A DNA stretch of 8,530 nt from Spirochaetaceae bacterium (GCA_031278935.1 JAITJK010000112.1:1-8530), one strand, 5' to 3'. Counted from the first letter of the stretch, positions 1-6,346 are shown. The notes: generated by a model not told the origin, from the sequence alone. Translations and numbers: made by a program.

Positions 1-348
1 ATCGGGAACCGTGGAAAGCAGGGCCAGGGCATGATGCACCGACATCCTGCGGGTTTTGCCGCCGGGAACAAAGAATATTCGTGGGAATGCGCCGGGCTGT
101 AGCAATTCAGGCGGAAGACTCGATCGGGCGGCAAACTCTCCGGTTTCCGCATCAGGAGGAACGACAATCACCACCGTACGAATCCGCAGAGAACCCACAA
201 AGGCCAAAACTGCCGCTCCCAGTACGGTAAGTGGCCACCCTGAAGGGTGGGTGAACTCCGGCCCCAGGGGACAATACTCTTTTTTGAGCCCTCCCATACG
301 CTGGGAGGAACCGGCTGCGCTGATGACCGCAGCGACGGAGCATTCCAT
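1..348 (-). CDS. ispD: IspD, 2-C-methyl-D-erythritol 4-phosphate cytidylyltransferase (N-terminal part, cut by window edge)
   Basis: IspD transfers CMP from CTP to methylerythritol 4-phosphate in the cytosolic MEP pathway of isoprenoid synthesis. Only the first 116 residues lie in the window; the frame is open to base 1. Residues 5-20 read AAVISAAGSSQRMGG-like, matching the CTP-binding AAGxxxRM loop of the family, followed by a KKEY segment (22-25) carrying the usual lysine. A hydrophobic strand with VVIVVPPD lies at 59-66, and FVPGGKTRRMSV at 93-104 matches the family's GGxxRxxSV motif. The ATG at 346-348 lies 8 bases after the carD stop, with GGGA at 354-357 as a likely ribosome binding site, so it is probably translated from the carD message. 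The insert EFTHPSGWP (31-39) before the PLTVL strand is longer than usual. Seen: motifs, frame, spacing. Known: family role. A bifunctional IspDF is possible, since the C-terminus is missing. Confidence 0.9.
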   Translation of the reverse strand, partial: MECSVAAVISAAGSSQRMGGLKKEYCPLGPEFTHPSGWPLTVLGAAVLAFVGSLRIRTVVIVVPPDAETGEFAARSSLPPELLQPGAFPRIFFVPGGKTRRMSVHHALALLSTVPD

Positions 349-360
349 AGGGTTCCCTAT
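347..360. promoter_or_regulatory. Perfect 14-bp palindrome over the carD stop and ispD start
   Basis: ATAGGG-TT-CCCTAT is a perfect inverted repeat. It contains the carD stop codon (357-359), the GGGA ribosome binding site of ispD and the first two bases of the ispD ATG. In RNA it would be a 6-bp stem with a 2-base loop, too tight to close fully, but partial pairing would still hide the binding site. In DNA it could be a protein site. The function is inference. Confidence 0.4.
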
Positions 361-857
361 TTTGCGTCCAACCGGGCGAAGATTCGGTTTTCAACTTCTT
401 CTTTGGGAATATGAAGGGAAAAGGAAACCTCATCAACTAAGAGTTTCAGGGCAGAATCATAGAGTTTTCGTTCCAGGATAGGCAACTCTTTGACCTTACT
501 GCGGTGGTAGAGGGAACGCACAATGGCGGCAATATCCATAACGCTTCCCTTTTTGAGCAGGTCCAGGTTCATTTGATACCGCAATTTCCAGTCTGAGGGT
601 ATAGGATCAAAGTCTTCCCCCATAAGGTCCAGGGCTTTTTGAGCGTCTTCTTCCGGCACAATAGAGCGGATTCCCAGTTCTTCTGCCTTATCTACCGGCA
701 CCATAATAGTCATGTCTGAAACTTCAAGGTAGATAACGTAATAGGGAATTTTTACATTTTTAAATTCTTTTTCTTCAATTGATATGATCATACCCACGCC
801 CTGGCTCGGATATACCACCTTCTGATCAACTTGAAATAGGTTCAAAACATCGCACAT
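357..857 (-). CDS. carD: CarD family transcriptional regulator (RNA polymerase-binding)
   Basis: CarD proteins bind the RNA polymerase beta subunit and stabilise the open promoter complex. This 166-residue protein has the family layout. The N-terminal CarD/TRCF Tudor-like domain starts near residue 8 with FQVDQKVVYPSQGVG and runs to about 65 (YVIYLEVSDMTIMVPVDKA). A helical C-terminal domain includes PSDWKLRYQMN (87-97), whose Trp90 aligns with the tryptophan that wedges the -10 region in mycobacterial CarD. It continues with DIAAIVRSLYHRSKVKELPI. The ATG at 855-857 was chosen because the family begins just before this point. The longer frame starting at 905 would translate the promoter. No ribosome binding site precedes 857, and the predicted transcript begins at or next to it, so translation is probably leaderless. 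ispD follows after 8 bases. The family call is secure; the leaderless start is inference. Confidence 0.93.
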   Translation of the reverse strand: MCDVLNLFQVDQKVVYPSQGVGMIISIEEKEFKNVKIPYYVIYLEVSDMTIMVPVDKAEELGIRSIVPEEDAQKALDLMGEDFDPIPSDWKLRYQMNLDLLKKGSVMDIAAIVRSLYHRSKVKELPILERKLYDSALKLLVDEVSFSLHIPKEEVENRIFARLDAK

Positions 858-864
858 TGGGTCT

Positions 865-893
865 ATTATAGCAGAGAAAAGAGAGTATAACAA
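865..893 (-). promoter_or_regulatory. Near-consensus sigma70 promoter of carD-ispD
   Basis: On the minus strand a -35 TTGTTA (888-893), a 17-base spacer and a perfect -10 TATAAT (865-870) are visible. The -10 is preceded by TGC, making it an extended -10. Seven bases separate the -10 from the carD ATG, so the usual start point falls at 857-858, the A of the start codon or the base before it. This leaves no room for a Shine-Dalgarno site. It lies in the 906-1081/857 gap, so carD has its own promoter rather than relying on the DUF58 transcript. Confidence 0.8.
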
Positions 894-978
894 GCAAGGA
901 CCCATACTTCATGAAAGGTTTTAAGGTGAGGTGAGAGAGAAAGAAATCCACTAATTGCTCATGGTTATCAATAGACAT

Positions 979-1022
979 CATTACGAGCGAGGCTGCCCGT
1001 CTGGATTGCTTCCTCGCTTTTG
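979..1022. repeat. Degenerate dispersed palindromic repeat (GCGAGG/GGATTGCTTC type)
   Basis: The stretch contains CATTACGAGCGAGGC on the left and GGATTGCTTCCTCGCTT (1003-1019) on the right. The second block agrees with positions 6395-6411 at 14 of 17 bases. Both resemble a widespread intergenic palindrome class whose arms read roughly ATTGCGAGCGAAGCAATC. This copy has an incomplete left arm and sits between DUF58 and the carD promoter. I see nothing else in the gap 906-1081. The class assignment is from memory of similar repeats in other genomes. Confidence 0.45.
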
Positions 1023-1081
1023 GCACAGGCGGCTTCCAGGCCGGATGGGGCGCCTTTTGTTCCCGTCTCACCCCACGTTTT

Positions 1082-2284
1082 TTAGGGATTTAGGGGGACC
1101 CTCCTGGCGTGGACGCCCTTTTTTTGACCGTAGAGCCTCACACAGGCCGCCGCCGCCTCATCATACGCGGGCCCTTCGTACAAAAATACCAGATCCACCG
1201 CTTGATAGGGGTTCCGCTGCTTGAGAAACCGGTCCAAGGCGCTCTCGATCCCCGAAAGGCGCGGCAGCGCCAGGATCAGAATACCCTGATCTTCCGAGAC
1301 GGGAAGGTCCTCAGGGCCGGACAAAGGCGCGACCGTGGGATAGGCCAGGGCTAGGGCCAACTCACCCTGGGTTCCCCGGTATATCTCTCCGCCGGTATAC
1401 CCCACCGCAACCTCCATACCTCGGTCAATCCCCCGTATGGCCAGGGCCAGGGCGTTTTCACAGAGTCGATCCACCCCCTGAAAGACCATGGACGGGATAT
1501 ACAAGGCCTCGTCTCCTTGGGTGTCCACCAGGATGAGCAGATGGGAATGTGGCGGCGGTTCGGGCTCCCCTTCCCGGACAAAAAGGTCTCCCGCATGACC
1601 ATAGAGTTTCCAGTTAAGGCGGCGAGGATCGTCTCCAGGTATATAAGGCCGGTGATCTATGAAATTGTCGGTCCGCAGGAAGTGCGGCTCCCTCCGCCGC
1701 AAGGTACCACCGGAACGGATATGTAGGGAAATAGGGGTTTCCGGGATTCGCGGACTCACTAGAAGCCGTGGCCCGGTATCCTGGGGAAGGGGAATGGCCC
1801 GGAAGAAGAAGCCCGGTATATCTGCGACAACCAGGGCATCATAAGGGCCATAATAGGCCCCGCGCAAGGTAGCCGGGAAGGGGCTCACCCCCTCCTCAAG
1901 GGCATCGGGATCAAAGATATGGCGTATTTCCCGTCCATCCTTGGTGACAAGGCGCATCTCATACCGTACCAGGATCCCCGGAAGGCGGAAGAACTGAGCG
2001 CGTCCTCCTTTCCGGGGGATATAGGCCGGCCCCAGGCTAAAGGTTACCGCTCCCTCGGTTTCGCAAGGGATTCCTTTGGAGAGAATTCGCGCTGAGGCCA
2101 TGCGGACCTTGGTTCTGAGGCAGAAGGAGAGGACCCAGACCGCGAAAAAACACCCGGACAACACCAAGAGAAACACCGTCCCCACCAGGAGCAAAACCAG
2201 TTCATTCCGAATGCTCCCTGCGGCAAAGGCCAGGACGGTAATAAGGAGCGTAAAGATACCCATGGTTCGGGGCGCCGGAATCAT
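1082..2284 (-). CDS. DUF58 domain-containing membrane protein, MoxR partner
   Basis: This 400-residue protein is encoded directly downstream of the MoxR ATPase. Two hydrophobic segments at about residues 8-24 and 28-55 anchor it to the cytoplasmic membrane. The DUF58 signature lies at about 206-237: RTDNFIDHRPYIPGDDPRR then LNWKLYGHAGDLFVRE, ending in the family's GD-x-R-x-x-x-W core. Next comes a von Willebrand A-like strand LLILVDTQGDE near 249. The DxSxS metal site found in many relatives reads DTQGD here, so metal binding is doubtful. The ATG at 2282-2284 starts 49 bases after the moxR stop. A longer frame reaching 2398 overlaps moxR and lacks family similarity. The next ATG (2261-2263) would cut into the first membrane segment. 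The only purine-rich binding site, GGAAGG (2299-2304), is 14 bases upstream. Biochemical role unknown. Confidence 0.88.
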   Translation of the reverse strand: MIPAPRTMGIFTLLITVLAFAAGSIRNELVLLLVGTVFLLVLSGCFFAVWVLSFCLRTKVRMASARILSKGIPCETEGAVTFSLGPAYIPRKGGRAQFFRLPGILVRYEMRLVTKDGREIRHIFDPDALEEGVSPFPATLRGAYYGPYDALVVADIPGFFFRAIPLPQDTGPRLLVSPRIPETPISLHIRSGGTLRRREPHFLRTDNFIDHRPYIPGDDPRRLNWKLYGHAGDLFVREGEPEPPPHSHLLILVDTQGDEALYIPSMVFQGVDRLCENALALAIRGIDRGMEVAVGYTGGEIYRGTQGELALALAYPTVAPLSGPEDLPVSEDQGILILALPRLSGIESALDRFLKQRNPYQAVDLVFLYEGPAYDEAAAACVRLYGQKKGVHARRVPLNP

Positions 2285-2293
2285 AAGGGCAAG

Positions 2294-2315
2294 GGACGCC
2301 TTCCCCGGAGCGTCC
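2294..2315 (-). promoter_or_regulatory. Hairpin holding the likely DUF58 ribosome binding site
   Basis: On the minus strand GGACGC and GCGTCC form a 6-bp GC-rich stem around the 10-base loop TCCGGGGAAG. The GGGGAAGG ribosome binding site lies in the loop and enters the stem. It is between the moxR stop and the DUF58 start and may tune DUF58 translation or favour coupling to moxR. Structure seen, function inferred. Confidence 0.35.
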
Positions 2316-2333
2316 TTCCTATGGCCCAGGGGA

Positions 2334-3281
2334 TCAGCCCTGGGGGATACCGTTGATTCGTGCAAGACATATCTCCCGGATGACTTGGACTTCCTCAATC
2401 CGCGGGTCCCGTGGTTTGAGCCTATGGGCTAGCACCGGGCCTGCCATAGTAAGAAGGTCCTCATCGGTAACATAGGTTCTTCCCCGGACCAGAGCCAAGG
2501 CCTTTACCGCCCCCAGGAAATGCAATGCCCCCCGAGGAGACGCTCCCAGCACAAAGGCCCGGTGGATCCGCGTATCCCGGACTATGTCAGCCACCGCCTC
2601 TTTTAAGCTATCATGGCAAAATACCTGGGCGACGGCCTCCTGGGCGGCTAAAAAGTCCGCTCCCGACAACACCGGAGACAGTTCGTTTAAGGGGGATTCC
2701 CCGGGATTTTCGGTCAATATGGATAATTCTGCGTCCCGGTCCGGGTAGCCCAGGGAAAGACGCATCATAAACCGATCCAACTGAGCCGCAGGCAAAGGGA
2801 AGGTTCCCTCGCTTTCTATGGGGTTTTCCGTAGCAATGACCACAAAGGGCTCCGGGGGATAATGAACCGCCGACCCAATGCTGACCTGCCGTTCAGCCAT
2901 AACCTCCAGTAAGGCAGATTGTACCTTGGGAGTAGTCCGGTTGATTTCATCAGCCAATACGATGTTGGCCAGAATCGGACCAGGGACGAAGCGGAAGGAA
3001 CGGCTTTCAGGATCGAACACATCAACCCCGGTAATATCATAAGGGAGGAGGTCCGGGGTGAATTGGATGCGTTTGAAGAGCAAGGGCACCCCCTGTGCAT
3101 CGGCCATGAGCCTGGCAAAGGTTTTGGCCACCGTGGTCTTTCCAAGCCCTGGATTATCCTCAATAAGAATATGCCCTTTGGCAAGGAGTCCCGCGGTAAA
3201 CAATTCAAGAAATTCCCGCTTTCCCCGGATTATCCGGGCGGCCCCCTGGATAAGGATTTCCGCAGCTTGTTCGCTTCTCAT
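2334..3281 (-). CDS. MoxR family AAA+ ATPase
   Basis: MoxR ATPases are cytosolic chaperone-like AAA+ proteins that remodel partner proteins, often together with DUF58 or von Willebrand A proteins encoded beside them. The 315-residue length is typical. Walker A is EDNPGLGKTT at 41-50; its first glycine is replaced by Asp, as in a subset of this family. Residues 72-90 (QFTPDLLPYDITGVDVFDP) form the MoxR-specific segment. Walker B is IVLADEINR at 107-115, followed by KVQSALLEVMAERQVS. Sensor 1 is ATENP at 150-154, the arginine finger region is QLDRF at 167-171, and sensor 2 is GASPRGALHF at 246-255. The ATG at 3279-3281 has AAGGAA six bases upstream. The frame extends open to 3656, but the extra residues are low-complexity and cover the promoter, so they are not taken. 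DUF58 follows in the same operon. Confidence 0.95.
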   Translation of the reverse strand: MRSEQAAEILIQGAARIIRGKREFLELFTAGLLAKGHILIEDNPGLGKTTVAKTFARLMADAQGVPLLFKRIQFTPDLLPYDITGVDVFDPESRSFRFVPGPILANIVLADEINRTTPKVQSALLEVMAERQVSIGSAVHYPPEPFVVIATENPIESEGTFPLPAAQLDRFMMRLSLGYPDRDAELSILTENPGESPLNELSPVLSGADFLAAQEAVAQVFCHDSLKEAVADIVRDTRIHRAFVLGASPRGALHFLGAVKALALVRGRTYVTDEDLLTMAGPVLAHRLKPRDPRIEEVQVIREICLARINGIPQG

Positions 3282-3287
3282 AGTGTG

Positions 3288-3332
3288 TTCCTTTATTTTG
3301 GAGTATAGCACGATACCGGGAAACCCTGACAA
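3288..3332 (-). promoter_or_regulatory. Promoter and ribosome binding site of the moxR-DUF58 operon
   Basis: On the minus strand an extended -10 TGCTATACT (hexamer 3302-3307) is preceded by TTGTCA (3327-3332) at a 19-base spacing, longer than ideal but tolerated with an extended -10. The predicted start near 3295 leaves a leader of about 14 bases that holds the ribosome binding site AAGGAA (3288-3293), six bases from the ATG. Confidence 0.55.
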
Positions 3333-3445
3333 GCCTCGGTCCCCAGGGGCTGTCTGCGGTAGATAGGTAGACCCTGACTGGCCGTGAGTTTTCTTTATAA
3401 GGACGAATAGGGGGTGAGCGGGGATGCAGAGCGGATGGGCGCCGA

Positions 3446-3886
3446 TTATCCAGGAGAAGGGACGAGGGGAAGGGGTAAAAGAGGTGTAAAATGGGGGTGA
3501 GCCGGAGATTTCCCATAATAGGGTCTGACCCTTATCTCCGAATCCTCCTCCGGTGGCTCCCCTACCAGTATCCGCGACCCATACCGGTCTCCCCAGATAT
3601 GCCCCTCCCGCCCTTGTGTCTGATTGTACCGCTGGGCGAAGACCTGCTTCAGCCACTTCATAATAGCCGGAAGTTTTTTCCCGTCCTCCGGCTTGATATA
3701 GAACTTCAGCCCATCCTCTGCGATACTGAGTCCCCGAATCTGAAACACAAACCGCTTCTTCGTCTCCTGGAAAACCCTGGCAAACAGAGCTAGAGCTTTA
3801 TGATGACGGAACAAGGGTTCCCGGTTATTGATACGGGTACGTATTTCGTACCACACCCCGTTTTGGAGCACACGCAATGGTCTCAT
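3446..3886 (-). CDS. Small REP-associated Y1 transposase-like protein lacking the HUH motif
   Basis: The 146-residue product resembles REP-associated tyrosine transposases (IS200/TnpA-like, Y1_Tnp). It has the entry segment NGVWYEIRTRINNREPLF (9-26), the helix ALALFARVF and the late GREGHIWGDRYGSRIL segment (92-107). The strand that normally carries the metal-binding HxH (in a PNHVHLL context) reads EDGLKFYIK at 57-65, so both histidines are gone. In the helix that normally holds the catalytic tyrosine (YTRYFN-like), the sequence is VFAQRYN (82-88), with Phe83 at the first aromatic position. Strand cleavage is therefore unlikely. The ATG at 3884-3886 was chosen because homology starts there; no ribosome binding site is visible. 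The frame is open to 4072, but that extension is not family-like. The C-terminal tail from about 118 reads into a GGGTCAGACCC palindrome. It may be domesticated or decaying. Confidence 0.72.
   Translation of the reverse strand: MRPLRVLQNGVWYEIRTRINNREPLFRHHKALALFARVFQETKKRFVFQIRGLSIAEDGLKFYIKPEDGKKLPAIMKWLKQVFAQRYNQTQGREGHIWGDRYGSRILVGEPPEEDSEIRVRPYYGKSPAHPHFTPLLPLPLVPSPG
3521..3559. repeat. GGGTCAGACCC palindrome with CCGGTGGCTC block, copy 1
   Basis: GGGTCTGACCC (3521-3531) is a palindrome with one central base, and CCGGTGGCTC lies at 3550-3559. The same two blocks in the same order recur at 7810-7839. This copy is inside the 3' end of the transposase-like gene. The palindrome type is often seen next to REP-associated transposases, so it may be the cognate element. 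Confidence 0.5.
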
Positions 3887-4104
3887 AGAATATAATAAGG
3901 CACGAGGAACCGATTTTACTTTAATCAACCTCGATATTATTAATACATAACAAAAGTTCGATAAATCGGAACGTTTGGGTGATAGACGGACAGAATAGGG
4001 GCAACAGCAGGGGAAGGAGGGGATAGCTATAGCCGACTCGGAAAACCCTAAAGTCGACTTGAGAAGCATCAAATCTGGCAGCGGGCGCGAAGGTGATGCT
4101 TTCC
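3887..4104. other. Intergenic stretch with no gene recognised
   Basis: This lies between the divergent transposase-like gene and the P83/100 gene. The minus-strand frame stays open through it, but the translation is unlike the transposase family and has no start with a binding site. A small imperfect inverted repeat, GTTCGAT-AA-ATCGGAAC (3956-3972), is visible. AT-rich sequence near 3885-3955 probably holds the transposase promoter, but I cannot pick convincing boxes. Confidence 0.4.
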
Positions 4105-4160
4105 CGGTATAGTACCGATATTAGTACCGTAGTCTATGCAAAATAACGGTATATGAGGAG
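4105..4160 (+). promoter_or_regulatory. Control region and ribosome binding site of the P83/100 gene
   Basis: CGGTA-TAG-TACCG (4105-4117) is an inverted repeat whose centre includes a possible -10, TATAGT (4108-4113). TACCG recurs at 4125-4129 and CGGTA at 4147-4151, so these two could form a second hairpin. GAGGAG at 4155-4160 is a strong ribosome binding site 7 bases before the ATG at 4168. It decides against the ATG at 4153, which would lie inside the binding site. The operator reading is inference. Confidence 0.45.
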
Positions 4161-4167
4161 TAGCAGT

Positions 4168-6069
4168 ATGATGAAACAGTGCAGAGGTTCCTGGACGGTA
4201 CCCCTCCTGCTTTTGGGGGGGCTGTTCTGCGCCACGCCCGGGATGCTTCAGGGGCAGGTTAATACCCAGGAACTACAGAAGGGTCAGTCTCAGGTGGAAT
4301 TCTACAACTACGAAGGCCCGGTTACCCGCATTGATACCCGGGCCCAGATTCGGGGCATTGGGTATACCCTGGGAACGGCAGTGCGAGACGGGGCAGGGCG
4401 TAGCGGTGCAGAAAGCCGGTATTTCGTGATCCACGGAGCCGCTGACCCGGAAGGCGGCCGCCTAGAAGCAGATATTTTCGGCTTAGGCGCCTCCGTAGGG
4501 GTCGATCATATCCGGAACTTACGGCTCATCATACAAGGCTATTTGGAAGGGGCCTATGCCTATTCCGTCCAAGACGCAGCCCTCCTAGCCCAATACATCA
4601 CTATCTACAACGCTGTATACCGGGGAAACTGGGCCTATTTCAGCGAGGCCTACAAAGCATCGGTCCTCCAGCATATAAGCCCGGATAAGGCCGGACTTTC
4701 TCTGCGCTTTAATGAATGGCCCGGCAAGACGCTGATTCTCATTCCCCTGGGAATCGGTAGCGCGGGATCCTTGAGCGCCATAGACACTACCTCCATTAGC
4801 GATGCTACAGTCCTTGAGGAACTGCGGAAGGAGGGGGATTTAAGCGTAGACCAGCGTAAAGACATGGTGGACTTCAAGGAACGGGAAGCCGATGCAGCGG
4901 AACTGGAGGCCCAGCGCCAGTTTGATCTCATTGTCGAGGAAGAAGCCCGGCTGGCTGAGGAACGGGCGGCCTTAGAAGGCGAACAGGAACGCCTTGCCCA
5001 GGAAGCCGCCGCAGCCGAAGCAGCCCAGGAGGAGGGCGAACTCAGTCCGGAAGAAGCGGAAGAGACCGCCCGGGAACGAGCAGCCCAGGAAGCCGCAGTA
5101 CAAGAGCGGGAACAGGCCCTCCAGGAGCAGGAAGCAGCCCTAGCCGCCCAGCGGGAGCAGGCGGAACAGCTAGAGGCCTTTGCAGAGCAGAAGCGGGAGG
5201 AGGCCCAACAGGACCGGGAAGAGATTGCTGGGGATCAGCAGGGCCTTATGGACACGGAAGAGTCAGAGGACCACGGGACGGATGACGAAGATACCGCTGA
5301 AGTGGCTGACGCGGCACAAGCCCAGGAAGGCGGCGAAGAGGCAGCGGAAGATTCCGATGGCAGCTCCGGGACCGAAGGGGCGCAGGAAGATACCCCGGAG
5401 GAAGAGTCCTCTCCAGATTCCTCTGCGGCGGGGGCCGATGATGGCGAATCCGATGAGGCCGATGAGTCTGGCGATGCTGTCGGCCCTGATGGAGCCGATG
5501 AGTCTGGCGACGCTGTCGGCCCTGATGAAGCCGATGAATCCAGTGAAGATGCCGAAGCGGTGCGAGAGCAATCCATGACCGCCGTAGAAAACGCCCAAGT
5601 GCCGGGCCTGGTAGGTATGGCCCTAACCGGGTCCGCCTCATCCCAAGGTACGGTAGTGAAGGTTAATCCCTCATCCGGGGAGGAACTGAAGCGCACCGGC
5701 CTGGATACGATCAATATCCGCACCGTTACGGTGGTGGACCAGCAGATTGTGGCTGTAGCCGGGGAGGGGAATAGTCTCCGCCTGGTGGCCATTGATCCAG
5801 ACAGCCTTGAGGTATTGCATGAAGGAGAGACGGAGATTCACGGTGCGAGCCTTCTTTGGGTTATAGACCAGGATATCTATGGGATCATCCGTTCCGGCGG
5901 CAATGCTTATCTTGCCCGATTTGATACGGCCCTGACGCTCCAGGCCCAGTCGGAAATCCCGGTGCATCCGTACGGGACGGTGCTCTTCCATGAAAACATG
6001 CTCAGTACCCAAAACGGAGACGGCAAGGCGGTGATCCTAGACCGCATGGACCTCTTAGAAATAAAATAA
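4168..6069 (+). CDS. P83/100 family exported protein with coiled-coil and acidic repeat linker
   Basis: The 633-residue protein belongs to the spirochaete P83/100 family, first known as a Borrelia antigen; its molecular function is unsettled. A signal peptide covers residues 1 to about 30 (hydrophobic WTVPLLLLGGLFC), with no good lipobox. The conserved N-terminal domain runs from about 40 to 200, with YNYEGPVTRIDTRAQIRGIG (46-65), SRYFVIHGA and YLEGAYAYS. A Glu/Ala/Gln-rich coiled coil spans about 215-360. An acidic Asp/Glu/Ser/Gly linker (363-465) contains two full 12-residue ADESGDAVGPD repeats. The C-terminal 150 residues (from PGLVGMALTG) are beta-rich with propeller-like blade phrases such as LRLVAIDPDSLEVL, and end in MDLLEIK. 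The ATG at 4168 follows GAGGAG by 7 bases. It appears monocistronic, ending in a large hairpin. It is probably periplasmic or envelope-associated. The linker is the part most likely to vary between strains. Confidence 0.9.
   Translation: MMKQCRGSWTVPLLLLGGLFCATPGMLQGQVNTQELQKGQSQVEFYNYEGPVTRIDTRAQIRGIGYTLGTAVRDGAGRSGAESRYFVIHGAADPEGGRLEADIFGLGASVGVDHIRNLRLIIQGYLEGAYAYSVQDAALLAQYITIYNAVYRGNWAYFSEAYKASVLQHISPDKAGLSLRFNEWPGKTLILIPLGIGSAGSLSAIDTTSISDATVLEELRKEGDLSVDQRKDMVDFKEREADAAELEAQRQFDLIVEEEARLAEERAALEGEQERLAQEAAAAEAAQEEGELSPEEAEETARERAAQEAAVQEREQALQEQEAALAAQREQAEQLEAFAEQKREEAQQDREEIAGDQQGLMDTEESEDHGTDDEDTAEVADAAQAQEGGEEAAEDSDGSSGTEGAQEDTPEEESSPDSSAAGADDGESDEADESGDAVGPDGADESGDAVGPDEADESSEDAEAVREQSMTAVENAQVPGLVGMALTGSASSQGTVVKVNPSSGEELKRTGLDTINIRTVTVVDQQIVAVAGEGNSLRLVAIDPDSLEVLHEGETEIHGASLLWVIDQDIYGIIRSGGNAYLARFDTALTLQAQSEIPVHPYGTVLFHENMLSTQNGDGKAVILDRMDLLEIK
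5458..5541 (+). repeat. 36-bp in-frame tandem repeat in the P83/100 linker
   Basis: Two near-identical 36-base units (5458-5493 and 5494-5529) encode ADESGDAVGPDG and ADESGDAVGPDE and differ at very few bases. A third, decayed unit starts at 5530 with GCCGATGAATCC. The units keep the reading frame, so copy-number change would only lengthen or shorten the acidic linker. Confidence 0.85.
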
Positions 6070-6083
6070 GTCCGTGACTGGCT

Positions 6084-6123
6084 ACGGAGCAAGGAAAGGG
6101 GCTGCCCCGGCTTCTTGCTCCGT
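6084..6123 (+). terminator. Large hairpin after the P83/100 gene
   Basis: ACGGAGCAAG (6084-6093) pairs perfectly with CTTGCTCCGT (6114-6123). The loop holds a second small stem, GGGG-CTG-CCCC. It starts 14 bases past the stop codon. No T-run follows, so it may be a pause or 3'-end-protecting structure or a Rho-assisted terminator rather than a classical intrinsic one. Confidence 0.55.
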
Positions 6124-6162
6124 GCCACCGGTCGACCCTCGGTGAGGAGAAACCTACAAGAT

Positions 6163-6326
6163 ATGGCGACACTTTTTAAACGGACGGAAATACCCTTTGA
6201 AGTTTTGAGCAATTCGGGCGTTTCCTGTTACCTATTGCGTATACCAAAGATGTGTTGTTAAACAACGATTTCAACCAGGTATACCCTGAGCGTTGGATTA
6301 ACGGGAGTTCCATGGGAAACGAATGA
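6163..6326 (+). pseudogene. Probable small gene broken by a one-base frameshift
   Basis: An ATG at 6163, with GAGGAG at 6144-6149 (13 bases away, rather far), opens a 32-codon frame. It begins MATLFKRTEIPFEVLSNSG and stops at TAA 6259-6261. Moving to the -1 frame at the AAG of 6247-6249 gives a second open run, DVLLNNDFNQVYPERWINGS and then SMGNE, ending at TGA 6324-6326. Joined, the two halves make a protein-like chain of about 55 residues of ordinary composition, which suggests loss of one base in a real gene. I do not recognise the family. Chance, a sequencing error or a slippage site (A-AAG, weak) are alternatives. It lies in the 358-base gap between two envelope genes. Confidence 0.35.
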
Positions 6327-6346
6327 ACGCTGATTTTTATACCTAT

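Noticed and set aside
152..436. Minus-strand open frame of 94 codons
   Set aside because: It overlaps the real ispD and the end of carD in another frame and shows no family motif.
56..481. Plus-strand open frame of 141 codons
   Set aside because: It lies antisense to ispD and carD. Its translation is Arg/Pro/Gly-rich, and the opposite strand carries clear IspD and CarD motifs.
826..1071. Minus-strand open frame of 81 codons upstream of carD
   Set aside because: It overlaps the carD promoter and start in another frame, and its translation is unlike a protein family.
3333..3445. CCCC-A-GGGG and other short GC palindromes upstream of moxR
   Set aside because: They are too short, with no T-run and no second copy, so they are not counted as a terminator or element.
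3446..4072. Complete insertion sequence around the transposase-like gene
   Set aside because: No matching terminal repeats or target duplications were found around 3282-4150, and the protein lacks catalytic residues.
5235..5792. Long minus-strand frames opposite the P83/100 linker
   Set aside because: Ser/Ala-, Arg/His- and Gly/Ile-rich translations arise from the GC-rich acidic repeats read in reverse; they are shadows.
6254..6266. Inverted repeat GTTGTT-A-AACAAC as a regulator operator
   Set aside because: It is short, lies inside the broken small ORF, and has no promoter boxes at a fitting distance; chance is likely.
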